Shown here: positions 30,717 to 39,809 of the stretch, one piece after another
How positions within the stretch are numbered: position 1 is the stretch's first letter
Layout: each line of letters begins with the position of its first letter
Assembly: GCA_022828425.1 (NCBI GenBank)
Contig: CP094685.1
Span: 2,170,001-2,234,000, forward strand
Direction of reading: 5' to 3'
Source of the DNA: Candidatus Thiothrix sulfatifontis
GTDB lineage: Bacteria; Pseudomonadota; Gammaproteobacteria; Thiotrichales; Thiotrichaceae
DNA length: 64,000 bases
Position numbers and translations under genes: made by a program
The notes under the pieces: model-generated
Told to the model about the DNA's origin: nothing
Databases searched by the model: none
The model's input: the letters and a program-made list of their open reading frames with translations, nothing else

Positions 30717-33700
30717 ATGATTAAACACAGATGGCTATCAATTTTACTGCTGATGGTGCTACCCATCGCCACACTGGCTGATGACTCGCCTTACTACGGT
30801 ATTGGCGACCAACTGATCTATGACGGTGAACCCGGCTCTGTTCCCGTTCTGGTCGAAAATGCCAGCGACGGCTCCAACCGCTGCCTGTTCTACCTGCAAA
30901 CAGCACCCGGCGAAGGGCTAAATGGCAGTCAAGCACTACGTCTGACCCCCGATAAATGGCACGGGCCAGCCTACCGGCTCTACTGCGGTGGTGGTTCGCG
31001 GCGTGATTTTTCTGCCCATGATGTGCTGGAATTCTATTTCCGCTGCCCCAGTGGTTATGTTGAACCGCCCGCTTTTCATCTCAGTACCTGGAATCGCAGC
31101 AGCAATACCGTCAATCTTCTCAACCACATCGACGGCGGCGTCATCGACAACACCTGGCGCAAAGTACAAATCCCACTGGCTACCCTTTCCACACCCGAAT
31201 GGACATTGGGCAATGTGGAAACCCTCGCTTGGGCAATGGATGAACAGAATCGTACCTGCTATGTGGATAATATCGCCTTGCGTGATACTACCCCGCCAAC
31301 ACTCATCACCGCTGGAAAGCAAGCGCCAGCCGCAGAAAGCAGTACTGTCCTGCGCCTGACGTTCAGCGAAGCCTATGATGCAGCCAGTATCCGCGCTTTG
31401 AGCAATTACAGCCTCAGTAGTCTGGACGACAGCGATTACAGTACAGCAACCTCACCTGTTGATACTGGAATGCACTACCGTATCCAGCGATTTGACAATA
31501 GCGGCATACCGCAAAACCGTTACGACCTGTTTTTGCACTTTGCCAAATCGCTCAAGAACGGGCGGGAGTACACCTTGAACCTGCAAGGGGTCAAAGACCG
31601 TTCTGGTAATGCCATTACACCCATACCATACCGTTTCACCTACGCTGACCAGCAACAACTTAACCAGAATATCAAGGTCAATCAGGTCGGTTATCTGCCG
31701 GAACGCCCTAAGGTTGGTTATGTGGGTGGGTATTTCGGCGATTTGGGCGGTGGTGTTTGGGCAGTCGGCGACAATGGCAAAATCCTATTCCATGACCAGC
31801 AATCTGGCTGGCAAGAACAAACCACACCCGTGACGACCCCACTGCGTGCGATTGCCGCCACCCGCGAAGATTCAGCATGGGCAGTGGGCGATGGCGGAGT
31901 TATCCTGCACTGGGATGGGAAACAGTGGCAACAAGTCGTCTCTCCCGTTAGCACTGATTTGCTGGCAATAGCCTTCGACCCACTGAATCAGGGCTGGATC
32001 GTCGGTGCAAACGGCAGCATCTTGCGTTACAAGGGCAGTGTATGGGAAACCGTTACCAGCCCCACCGCATCAACCTTACGTGGCGTATGGGCAGAAACTG
32101 ACAAGAGCGCCTGGGCAGTCGGTGACAACGGCACAATCATCCGCTGGAACGGGGTCAGTTGGGCGGCAGAAACCAGTGGCACAACAGTCAATTTGCACGC
32201 CATTGGGGGTTCCAAGGCCGATGATTTGTGGGCAGTGGGTGCAAACGGTACGATTCTGTTCCATCAATACAACCGTTGGAAGGAGTGGACGGACAAGCCA
32301 GCGGGGACTGCCGATTTACATGCGCTGACCTGGAATCACAGTGGTAGCATCTGGGTGGCTGGCGATAATGGAACCCTGTGGTACAAAACCGGGTTTGGCA
32401 GTAACCCGTTCACGGCTGTCAATGCCTTTACCAATGCCTCTACCAGTAATGATTTGCGTGCTTTGGCACGGCAGAATTCCCGCCAGTCCTGGGGCAGTAC
32501 CAGCAATGGGGCGCTGATTACGAAGACAGGCAATGATTGGCAGGCTGGGGATAACCTGAATGCCACTATCTACGGCATGTTCGCCCTGCCATACGGGGCA
32601 TTGCGCCTGCCAACGCCATTGCCGACTGTTGCTATCCAGAACGTGCAGAACGGTCAAACCGTGCTGGAGATACCCCTGACGTTACGCCATGCCAATTGGC
32701 ATTTGTCTGGCGAAGATGTTTACCAGTTTGATTTCAGTGCCCTCACCACAGCCGGGGAATACCATGCTTACGTTCCGGGGCTTGGCATCTCGGATACCTT
32801 TAAAATCGGCAAGGATGTGCTGAATCACGCTGCCTACACGACTGCTCGCGGCCTGTTTTACCAACGCAGCGGCACAGCCTTGACCGAACCCTACGCCGAA
32901 GCCCGTTTTACCCGCCCGCTTAGCCATGAATACGATGAAAATGGACGCAAAATTGACGGTGTTTACAATGCTACGCTCATTAACTCACCGCTGTACAACA
33001 ATGAACCGATTGGTGGTTTCAAGGATGTGCATGGTGGCTGGCACGATGCCGGGGATTACGGCAAATACATGCCAACCGCTGCAACAGCACTTTGGTATCT
33101 GCTGACGGCTTACGACATGCAGCCGGAGCATTTCCGTGACAATGCTTGGAACATTCCTGAAAGCCGCAACGGTATACCGGATTTGCTGGATGAAGCCCGC
33201 TGGGAATTGGATTGGATTGTCCGCCTTCAGGCGAGTGATGGCGGCGTTTACCACAAGGTCACGTCAGAATGCTGGTTCGGCGACATGCCGCACAAGGAAA
33301 CCGCGCCGCGCCATATTTACGCTAAAACCACCCATGACACTGCCTTGGCAGCAGCGCTGTTTGCCAGTGCTGCACGGGTGTGGCAACCCTATGACAGTGC
33401 CTTGGCTGCCACTTATTTGCAACGCGCTCGCTTGGCTTGGAGTTTCCTGCAAGCCCACCCTAACAACACGCCGCAAGGTGGCTTTAAAAACGTAGCCAAT
33501 AATTGTTCGGGTGAATACAACGATGCGGATGACTCCGACAACCGCTTATGGGCGGCTGCTGAACTGTACCGTACTACCGGGGAAAGCGCTTTCCGCCAAC
33601 ATTTTGAAAACTGGTGGGCAAACAATAGTCATACTTGGGGCTGGCATGAATGGCAGCATTTCTACAAACGGGCTTACTGGGCTTATCTGCGCACTCCGGC

Positions 33701-34619
33701 AGCTAATACTAATGCGGCTATTCAGCAGGAAATTCGCAATAAAATTATTTTGGATGCCAACAATAATCGCATCCAAACCCTCGCCAGCCCTTATCAGAAC
33801 GGGGCAAGGCTGGATGTACCGGATTGGCTGGGATGGGGGACATTTACCCAAAGCACGATGTACGCCTTTCCGCTGTTGCAGGCATGGGCGCTGACCGGTG
33901 ATGAGAAATACCGCGATACCGCCGCCCTGAATTTGGATGCACAATTGGGCGCTAACCCATTGGCATTTAGCTTTATTACCGGCATTGGCAAGCGTTACCC
34001 GCAAAACCCGCTGCACACGGTTTCCATCCACGATGGGGTTGATGAACCTGTTCCCGGTATTCCGATCTTTGGCATTTTTGCACACATGAGCAATGGCAAG
34101 ACCCCGCAGCGCAAAGCACAGGAAGACGCGAATAATTACCCCACGATGTTCAATACGGACGATCCTTACCCGATTTTACGGCGCTATACCGATGAATCGG
34201 ATCTGGTGGAAATGTCTGAATTCACCATTCAGGAAATGGCGATTGCGGTGGGGGTCTTTGGGCTGATGGCAGAACCGCTGGGGGGCAGCGTTGTCGTGGA
34301 TACTGACGGTGATAGCATCCCAGATGATCAGGACACGGATGATGATAACGACGGGATGCCGGATAGTTGGGAAACACGGTACGGGTTGAAGCCGCTGGAT
34401 GCGAGTGATGCGGCAGCAGATGCCGATGGTGATGGATTATCCAATCTGGACGAATACCAGTACAACGCGAATCCAACGACCCCGGATAGCGATGGCGACG
34501 GTATGTCGGATAAGCAGGAAGTGGATGCAGGGCGTGACCCTAACAATCCGGCAGATGGTGCTACCGACAATACCGCTACTGTTGTTATCCCTATCATTAT
34601 GAATTTATTGAATCAGTAA
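30717..34619 (+). CDS. GH9 cellulase with beta-propeller inserted in its Ig-like domain, TSP3 repeats and PII-tail
   Basis: Predicted secreted endoglucanase-type enzyme of 1300 residues. The order is signal peptide (1-21), carbohydrate-binding-like sandwich (25-190), SbsA-type Ig domain (195-310), and the first strand of a CelD_N Ig domain (NIKVNQVGYLPERPKVGYV, about 317-336). Then come seven WAVGDNG-type propeller blades (about 345-620) and the rest of CelD_N (about 630-690, FDFSALTTAGEYHAYV). The GH9 alpha-toroid has DAGD at 777-780 and the likely acid E1168. A TSP3 calcium-binding stretch and the tail VVIPIIMNLLNQ end the chain. The catalytic residues are intact, so activity is likely; cellulose, sheath glucan or another beta-1,4-glucan are candidate substrates. 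Confidence 0.9.
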   Translation: MIKHRWLSILLLMVLPIATLADDSPYYGIGDQLIYDGEPGSVPVLVENASDGSNRCLFYLQTAPGEGLNGSQALRLTPDKWHGPAYRLYCGGGSRRDFSAHDVLEFYFRCPSGYVEPPAFHLSTWNRSSNTVNLLNHIDGGVIDNTWRKVQIPLATLSTPEWTLGNVETLAWAMDEQNRTCYVDNIALRDTTPPTLITAGKQAPAAESSTVLRLTFSEAYDAASIRALSNYSLSSLDDSDYSTATSPVDTGMHYRIQRFDNSGIPQNRYDLFLHFAKSLKNGREYTLNLQGVKDRSGNAITPIPYRFTYADQQQLNQNIKVNQVGYLPERPKVGYVGGYFGDLGGGVWAVGDNGKILFHDQQSGWQEQTTPVTTPLRAIAATREDSAWAVGDGGVILHWDGKQWQQVVSPVSTDLLAIAFDPLNQGWIVGANGSILRYKGSVWETVTSPTASTLRGVWAETDKSAWAVGDNGTIIRWNGVSWAAETSGTTVNLHAIGGSKADDLWAVGANGTILFHQYNRWKEWTDKPAGTADLHALTWNHSGSIWVAGDNGTLWYKTGFGSNPFTAVNAFTNASTSNDLRALARQNSRQSWGSTSNGALITKTGNDWQAGDNLNATIYGMFALPYGALRLPTPLPTVAIQNVQNGQTVLEIPLTLRHANWHLSGEDVYQFDFSALTTAGEYHAYVPGLGISDTFKIGKDVLNHAAYTTARGLFYQRSGTALTEPYAEARFTRPLSHEYDENGRKIDGVYNATLINSPLYNNEPIGGFKDVHGGWHDAGDYGKYMPTAATALWYLLTAYDMQPEHFRDNAWNIPESRNGIPDLLDEARWELDWIVRLQASDGGVYHKVTSECWFGDMPHKETAPRHIYAKTTHDTALAAALFASAARVWQPYDSALAATYLQRARLAWSFLQAHPNNTPQGGFKNVANNCSGEYNDADDSDNRLWAAAELYRTTGESAFRQHFENWWANNSHTWGWHEWQHFYKRAYWAYLRTPAANTNAAIQQEIRNKIILDANNNRIQTLASPYQNGARLDVPDWLGWGTFTQSTMYAFPLLQAWALTGDEKYRDTAALNLDAQLGANPLAFSFITGIGKRYPQNPLHTVSIHDGVDEPVPGIPIFGIFAHMSNGKTPQRKAQEDANNYPTMFNTDDPYPILRRYTDESDLVEMSEFTIQEMAIAVGVFGLMAEPLGGSVVVDTDGDSIPDDQDTDDDNDGMPDSWETRYGLKPLDASDAAADADGDGLSNLDEYQYNANPTTPDSDGDGMSDKQEVDAGRDPNNPADGATDNTATVVIPIIMNLLNQ

Positions 34620-34690
34620 TGGTTTTTAAGTCTACTTGACGATACTATATAAAAAATTGATTGACTGTTTTTTATATCAGGAATTTATCA

Positions 34691-37342
34691 ATGGCTTGCT
34701 CATCAAATAGCTGGCGTAGCAATAGAGCGATATTGTCTACTTTATTGGTCATGTGTGTCTTCATCTTACCCTTTGCCAGTTTCCGTGTAGCGGCGGAAGA
34801 TAACCCGTTGACGGAACAGGAAAAAGCAGCGGTAGTCAACATCATCGTAAGCATGTTGCTGGATGACACTTCCAATAAAACGCCAAATGCGAATGCAGGT
34901 AGTGACCAGACAGTCAATGAAAAGGTTGAGGTGAATCTTGATGGCAGTGCCAGCGCTGACAGTGATGGTAGTATCGCCAGCTATGCATGGGTGCAAACAG
35001 CGGGGGCAACGGTTACGCTATCAGGGGCAAACACTGCCAAACCCACCTTTACTGCACCGGAAGTGGTGGCGGATGAAACCCTCACGTTTGAATTGACGGT
35101 GACTGACAATCATGGAGCAACGGCGAAGGATTCGGTCAGCGTTGTGGTTAAAAATATCAGTATCACACCTAACGATGAACTGGTATTAGCTATGGGAGGA
35201 TCTCATTCTTGTGCGTTGGTTAATGGAGGGGTGCAATGCTGGGGATGGAATGGGCGTGGACAATTAGGTGATGGTACTGTCGCTGAACGCCATAGCCCAG
35301 TGCAAGCTATCGCACCGTCTAGCGATGTCAGTGCTGTCAGTGCGGGGCTTAACCACACTTGTGCAGTGGTCAAGGGGGGCGTGTGGTGTTGGGGGAGCAA
35401 CTTGGAAGGTCAACTGGGAGATGGTACTGCCACTGATCGTTTAGTTCCAGTGCAAGTAATTGCGCCGGGTAGTGGCGTGGTTGCCATTGATACAGGTATG
35501 GATCACACCTGTGTTGTAATCAATGGTGGGGTAAAGTGTTGGGGGAATAACGCATATGGTCAACTGGGTGATGGCACTGCTACTGATCGCAACATTCCCG
35601 TGCAAGCAATGGCGTCGAGCAGTGGGGTAACAGCCGTAACTACAGGGGACTATCATACCTGTGCCATCGTACACGGGGGGGTAAAGTGTTGGGGCGACAA
35701 CTATCATGGTCAGTTGGGTGATGGTACTAATATTGATCATTATAGTCCAGTGCAGGCAATTGCTTCTAATAGCGGGGTGCTTTCTATTGATTCTGGGTGG
35801 TTTCAGACTTGTGCCTTATTGAACGGTGGTGTGCAATGTTGGGGCGATAATCGCCTTGGTCAATTGGGTGATGGAAGTACGATTGAACGCCACAGTCCAG
35901 TCCAGACCATTGCAGAAAATAGTGATGTGACCGCTATTACAGTGGGAAGTACGTATGTTTGTGCAGTGGTCAGTACAGGTGTGCGGTGTTGGGGGGGGAA
36001 CATAGTCGGTCAGTTAGGGGACGGTACAACTATTGAACGCCACCGTCCAGTCCAAGTTATTGCGTCTGGTAGTAATGTGGCTGCTGTTAGTGCCGGATGG
36101 TTGCATACTTGTGCCGTGATCGGTAGTAGGGTGAAATGTTGGGGGAATAACTATTATGGTCAATTGGGTGATGGTACTACTACTGGTCGCTACACTCCCG
36201 TTGATGTCCCATTTTTCGGTGACAGTAACCAAGCACCAACGGCAGATGCGGGCGTAGATCAGGAAGCTAACGAAAACGCTAATGTCACGCTCGGTGGCAG
36301 AGGCACAGACCCGGATGGCGACACCGTGACCTACAGTTGGGCACAAACGGATAGCAGCGGCGTGACCGCCACTCTGACGGGTGCAACCACCGCCACGCCT
36401 TCCTTCACCGCTCCGGCAGTCGATGCTGACACTACGCTGATTTTCACCCTGACGGTGAGTGATGGGCATGGCGGCACGGCGACGGATACGGTGAATGTGT
36501 TGGTGAGGAAGAATGTTGTGGTGCAACCAACCCCAACGGGCAAGCTCAACGACACTGGCATTACCCTTTGCGGTGACTACGCCTATGACGCCAGCGGCAA
36601 CACCGTCAGCGGGCATACCCATAGCAACAGTCAGGACTGCAACCTGTTCAGCGATGCCGAGGGCGACCCGATACCACCGACCTTACGGGTGGCAGGCACG
36701 GGGCAGGATGGTCACACTGGGCGTGATGTTACCCACAACGATGGCAGTGATGGTCATGCTGGCTTCAGCTTCACCAAAATCAGCAGTACGGGTGAGGCAC
36801 TGCCCGCTTATCCCCGCGAATGGTCATGTGTGAAAGATAACGTCACTGGGCTAATTTGGGAGGTAAAAACCGATGATGGTGGATTGCATGACAAGGATGA
36901 TCGTTACACTTGGTATGAGCCGGATGGAACGAAGAATGGCGGGTTTGTAGGTTATCAGAAACCGAGTGACTATAACTCCAGCGGTAGTGACACCATTTGC
37001 TATGGGCATACCGCAGGCAATCCAGCTACCTACTGTAATACCAAGGCATATGTTGATCGGGTGAATGCAGTGGGCTGGTGCGGGGCTACAGACTGGCGGA
37101 TGCCAACTAGGAATGAATTACGTTCTATTGTTTTATATAAGTACTTTTTACTTGATGATGATTTTTTTAGAAATACTGTACGATCAGCATTTTGGTCATC
37201 CTCCCCGTTTGTTAATAATCCTCGTGTTGCGATAGGTATTAATTTTTCCGAGTCAGCGGGTGAAGATCTTCATGGTCGCTATGGTAATTGGGGTTACAAA
37301 CATAACGATGGTTTTGTCCGATTAGTTCGAGGTGGACAGTAA
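34691..37342 (+). CDS. Secreted PKD-RCC1 propeller-PKD-DUF1566 protein
   Basis: Predicted surface or secreted binding protein of 883 residues. ATG 34691 with AGGA upstream is preferred over a TTG at 34661. After a signal peptide (about 1-36) comes AAVVNIIVSMLLDD, which resembles the C-terminal tail of the neighbouring proteins but sits at the mature N-terminus. A PKD domain (about 65-155) is followed by seven RCC1 repeats (about 165-520), each with CWGxNxxGQLGDG. A second PKD (525-610) and a C-terminal DUF1566/Lcl domain (about 690-883, ending FVRLVRGGQ) follow. No catalytic motif was seen. The last 250 bases are AT-richer than the rest. Confidence 0.88.
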   Translation: MACSSNSWRSNRAILSTLLVMCVFILPFASFRVAAEDNPLTEQEKAAVVNIIVSMLLDDTSNKTPNANAGSDQTVNEKVEVNLDGSASADSDGSIASYAWVQTAGATVTLSGANTAKPTFTAPEVVADETLTFELTVTDNHGATAKDSVSVVVKNISITPNDELVLAMGGSHSCALVNGGVQCWGWNGRGQLGDGTVAERHSPVQAIAPSSDVSAVSAGLNHTCAVVKGGVWCWGSNLEGQLGDGTATDRLVPVQVIAPGSGVVAIDTGMDHTCVVINGGVKCWGNNAYGQLGDGTATDRNIPVQAMASSSGVTAVTTGDYHTCAIVHGGVKCWGDNYHGQLGDGTNIDHYSPVQAIASNSGVLSIDSGWFQTCALLNGGVQCWGDNRLGQLGDGSTIERHSPVQTIAENSDVTAITVGSTYVCAVVSTGVRCWGGNIVGQLGDGTTIERHRPVQVIASGSNVAAVSAGWLHTCAVIGSRVKCWGNNYYGQLGDGTTTGRYTPVDVPFFGDSNQAPTADAGVDQEANENANVTLGGRGTDPDGDTVTYSWAQTDSSGVTATLTGATTATPSFTAPAVDADTTLIFTLTVSDGHGGTATDTVNVLVRKNVVVQPTPTGKLNDTGITLCGDYAYDASGNTVSGHTHSNSQDCNLFSDAEGDPIPPTLRVAGTGQDGHTGRDVTHNDGSDGHAGFSFTKISSTGEALPAYPREWSCVKDNVTGLIWEVKTDDGGLHDKDDRYTWYEPDGTKNGGFVGYQKPSDYNSSGSDTICYGHTAGNPATYCNTKAYVDRVNAVGWCGATDWRMPTRNELRSIVLYKYFLLDDDFFRNTVRSAFWSSSPFVNNPRVAIGINFSESAGEDLHGRYGNWGYKHNDGFVRLVRGGQ

Positions 37343-37371
37343 TTCTTGTTATAAAACTTGGAGTGAATTTT

Positions 37372-37935
37372 ATGTTTAAGATAATTCAACTGGCATTGTT
37401 AACCTACTCACTGTCATTGTTGCCAACTATTGGTAATGCGACGTGCAAGCCGGAAAGTATTCCCCCGAGTACTCCTTCTAGCCAGTTTACTGATAATGGT
37501 GATGGTACCGTTACGGATACTAAAACTGATCTGATATGGAAAAAATGCAGCGAAGGGCAAGTTGAAAATGATTGTAGTGGTGGTAGCCGTCAACGTTATA
37601 ACTGGGAAGCAGCCTTAGAGCGAGTACAAACGATTAATGCGACAGGTGGTTTTGCTGGATATACGGACTGGCGCGTACCTAATATCAAAGAACTTGCATC
37701 TATAGTGGAACAACAATGTGAGTTTCCTGCTGTTAACTGGGTAGTATTTCCAAATACTCATTCGGGTGAGTTTTGGTCGGCATCCCCTGCTAGGGGGAAT
37801 GGTGAACTAGTATGGGGTGTTGATTTTAGGTATGGTACGGTCGAGTGGGCATTTTTAAGCCGTAATTGGAGTCCAAAGAATGACCAACATTATGTTCGTT
37901 TAGTTCGTAGCGGATCGCACGTTGACGGTCAGTAA
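37372..37935 (+). CDS. Secreted DUF1566 (Lcl) domain protein
   Basis: A 187-residue exported protein that is almost only a DUF1566 domain. ATG 37372 is preferred over the GTG at 37363 because GGAG sits eight bases before it. The signal peptide covers about 1-23. The domain starts with TDNGDGTVTDTKTDLIWKKC, contains YTDWRVPNIKELASIV, and ends in HYVRLVRSG, the usual Lcl pattern of a C-type-lectin-like fold. It lies 29 bases after the RCC1 protein, whose last domain is of the same family, so it may be a duplicated free-standing copy. Confidence 0.88.
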   Translation: MFKIIQLALLTYSLSLLPTIGNATCKPESIPPSTPSSQFTDNGDGTVTDTKTDLIWKKCSEGQVENDCSGGSRQRYNWEAALERVQTINATGGFAGYTDWRVPNIKELASIVEQQCEFPAVNWVVFPNTHSGEFWSASPARGNGELVWGVDFRYGTVEWAFLSRNWSPKNDQHYVRLVRSGSHVDGQ

Positions 37936-38098
37936 TTTTGCTTTTTGCCTTCATTTCAACCAACAGGAGTACCACACCAGAATCTAAAGGGTCAGACTCT
38001 AATACTGCAACCTGAAACGAAGTTGTTCTTTAAATTACAGTGAGATGAGCATAAGAAGTGGGACTTCTGGCTTTATCGAATAGAATGGAGATAATTTT

Positions 38099-38476
38099 AT
38101 GTATAAGTTGATGACTTTTGTTGTTTTTTTGATGTTATCAGGTGTTTCTTGTGCTGATGATTTGCCCGGATGGATGAAGGAGAGTGGGTGGGTTTTGTTT
38201 GAAAACGTGTGTCAATCAGCTAATGAGACAAATGGTACAAATGCAGATTGTTCCGAAGGGACACTCGTTACAGGAACATCTTCCCTCTCGCCTTGGGCAG
38301 GCGAAACTTCAGAAATGTATTTTGACAAGGGAAGTAATTCATTTACTCGACTTAAGATAAAGATAACCTGGACATCAGAGGGATCACCATATAACTGTGG
38401 GGAGGTGATAATGATGAAGCCTGATGAAACTCGTGATTTCACACATCGCTCACTGGCAATGAGTGAGTGTAATTAA
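38099..38476 (+). CDS. Small secreted cysteine-containing protein, unknown
   Basis: No family recognised. The 125 residues begin with a signal peptide (about 1-18, MYKLMTFVVFLMLSGVSC, then ADDLPGW) that may instead be a lipoprotein signal with Cys18 (lipobox-like GVSC). The mature part has four further cysteines, which could form two disulfides, and is likely a small beta-rich domain. GGAG lies nine bases before the ATG. The 163-base gap before it holds nothing I could identify. Confidence 0.7.
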   Translation: MYKLMTFVVFLMLSGVSCADDLPGWMKESGWVLFENVCQSANETNGTNADCSEGTLVTGTSSLSPWAGETSEMYFDKGSNSFTRLKIKITWTSEGSPYNCGEVIMMKPDETRDFTHRSLAMSECN

Positions 38477-38558
38477 GTCGATTACTTCAGATACCTCGAT
38501 ACATTCGGGGAAAACCACGATTTTGGTTATTAAATTTTGCAAAACAGGAGTACACACT

Positions 38559-38744
38559 ATGTCATCAGCCGTCATCATCGGTTCTGTCACCTCCCCCCGT
38601 AACGGCAAACGCTACGACGTGAAATGGAACAGCTACAGTAAGGATGCCTACGTCGCGTATGCAGGCTGGGCGTTGGTCGGCAATGCCTCCAGCGCAGAGG
38701 AAGCCTTGGCAAAGGCGTTAAGCTGGCTGGCAGCGAACACGTAG
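38559..38744 (+). CDS. Small cytoplasmic protein of 61 residues, unknown
   Basis: No family recognised. The start at 38559 is supported by AGGAG eight bases upstream; the open frame extends further up without one. The protein has no signal peptide. It begins with a strand-like SAVIIGSVTS, has an aromatic middle (VKWNSYSKDAYVAYAGW) and ends in an amphipathic helix rich in Ala and Leu. Size and composition suggest a small folded domain. The stop codon lies within the first bases of a short palindromic repeat. Confidence 0.6.
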   Translation: MSSAVIIGSVTSPRNGKRYDVKWNSYSKDAYVAYAGWALVGNASSAEEALAKALSWLAANT

Positions 38745-38771
38745 GGTGGGATGAGCCTGTGAATCCCACCA
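38741..38771. repeat. Short palindromic dispersed repeat, copy 1
   Basis: GTAGGGTGGGATGAGCCTG continues into GAATCCCACC, so GTGGGAT and ATCCCAC pair as 7-bp arms around nine bases. A near-identical copy lies at 39625-39655, and a related element with the GTAGGnnGGGATG start is on the minus strand near 63853-63890. The type resembles REP-like elements. Confidence 0.7.
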
Positions 38772-38835
38772 TCTTCAGCGTGTGGTTGTGTTGATGGCGT
38801 TGGGGAATGGTGGGTTTCGTGCCTCGCGGTGTAGT

Positions 38836-39216
38836 TCAAGTAGCAGTTTGGCGTAGCCATTCTGCTAAAGCGGCTTCATCCACCCGACCTTGGGCGGCTT
38901 CAATGATCAGATCAGCGGCTTCCATTACATCAAAGGTGGGTTCAATGCCGTTCAGGGCTAGACTGATATTCATGCAGGTAAAAGCGGTGCGCTTATTACC
39001 ATCGTTGAATACGTCACCGACGACCAAGACCACGGCATAGGTAGCCGCCAGTTCATAGGCATCGCTAATCATCCCGTAAGCCAGACGGTTTTCCACTCTT
39101 GCCAATACGCCAGCCAGCGACTTATCACCAGCCGACCCCGCCAGTTCACCCGGATACAGCACTTGTTCGTGGAGGTATTCCACATCCTCCACCGTTAGCA
39201 GCACGAACTCCATCAT
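38836..39216 (-). CDS. doc: Doc/Fic-family toxin of a phd-doc module (catalytic His replaced)
   Basis: Death-on-curing family protein of 126 residues. Doc toxins phosphorylate EF-Tu with a Fic fold whose signature is HxFx[DE][AG]NKR. Here the motif reads DVFNDGNKR, with D68 where the catalytic His is expected and the rest intact (N74, K75, R76). This change is expected to cripple transfer activity, so the protein may be inactive or altered. The start overlaps the end of phd by four bases, the normal order antitoxin-toxin. Confidence 0.88.
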   Translation of the reverse strand: MMEFVLLTVEDVEYLHEQVLYPGELAGSAGDKSLAGVLARVENRLAYGMISDAYELAATYAVVLVVGDVFNDGNKRTAFTCMNISLALNGIEPTFDVMEAADLIIEAAQGRVDEAALAEWLRQTAT

Positions 39217-39461
39217 TTATCCCGAAGATAAGCCAAAGCAGGGGCAATCCGTGCTTTTTGTTGGGCAAAAGCCTGTTTGGTGGCATCCAGCCCTGCGGCG
39301 CGGGTCTGGATATTTTCAACCGCAGCCACGGGGACAAAATAGCCGATTACCTGATTGCGGTTCAAAATAGCGATAGGGCTATCCCCAGCCTGATTGAATA
39401 CTTTGGCGGGTTCACGTAACTCGGTCATGGAGATGGTTTTGCGGGTAAGCAGGGTTTGCAT
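39213..39461 (-). CDS. phd: Phd/YefM-family antitoxin
   Basis: An 82-residue antitoxin and DNA-binding autoregulator. The N-terminal half (about 1-55) has the Phd pattern ISMTELREPAKVFNQAG followed by SPIAILNRNQVIGYFVP, which forms the beta-sheet dimer that binds DNA. The C-terminal half is the flexible part that wraps the toxin. It is translated first and coupled to doc. A pair of overlapping inverted repeats just upstream is the likely operator. Confidence 0.9.
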   Translation of the reverse strand: MQTLLTRKTISMTELREPAKVFNQAGDSPIAILNRNQVIGYFVPVAAVENIQTRAAGLDATKQAFAQQKARIAPALAYLRDK

Positions 39462-39487
39462 AATGCCACCGATAATGTGTACTTAAA

Positions 39488-39516
39488 TGTGATTAAATTA
39501 TCACACTTTTGTGTGA
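39488..39516. promoter_or_regulatory. Likely phd-doc operator, two overlapping inverted repeats
   Basis: TGTGAT (39488-39493) pairs with ATCACA (39500-39505), and TCACAC (39501-39506) pairs with GTGTGA (39511-39516). Two adjacent palindromes right upstream of the antitoxin match how Phd dimers bind in pairs. The 348-base stretch 39462-39809 otherwise holds only the repeat at 39625 and the upstream region of the next gene, where I could not place a convincing promoter. Confidence 0.6.
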
Positions 39517-39624
39517 TTTTAACAAGAGGCAAACGCTAGCACACCTTACACGGCTATTCATACCGATTTCACGCTGAAAAAAGCAGTGTAAGTAACCGAA
39601 AGGGTTACACTCGATTGATATTTT

Positions 39625-39655
39625 GTAGGGCGGGATGAGCCTGCGAATCCCCCCA
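39625..39655. repeat. Short palindromic dispersed repeat, copy 2
   Basis: GTAGGGCGGGATGAGCCTG followed by CGAATCCCCCCAT matches the element at 38741-38771 with a few substitutions and the same fold. The two copies flank the phd-doc region, in the same orientation. Confidence 0.7.
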
Positions 39656-39809
39656 TTTCAGATGAAAAATGAGTATTGCTGAATACAATCATAAAATGAT
39701 GTAATATCAGTCATTAGGATGACTATTTCGCTAACCATGAACACGTCATCGAAACCCTGCACTCGTAGGCAAGACTGCACCTGTAACTTGAACTCACGAC
39801 GGTTAAACA

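Noticed and set aside
34620..34690. Promoter for the RCC1 protein gene
   Set aside because: TTGACG and TTGACT hexamers are present, but none has a -10 at an acceptable spacing ahead of the ATG.
39488..39505. Third CRP-like site at the phd promoter
   Set aside because: TGTGA and TCACA are eight bases apart instead of six, and the overlapping second palindrome explains it better as a Phd operator.
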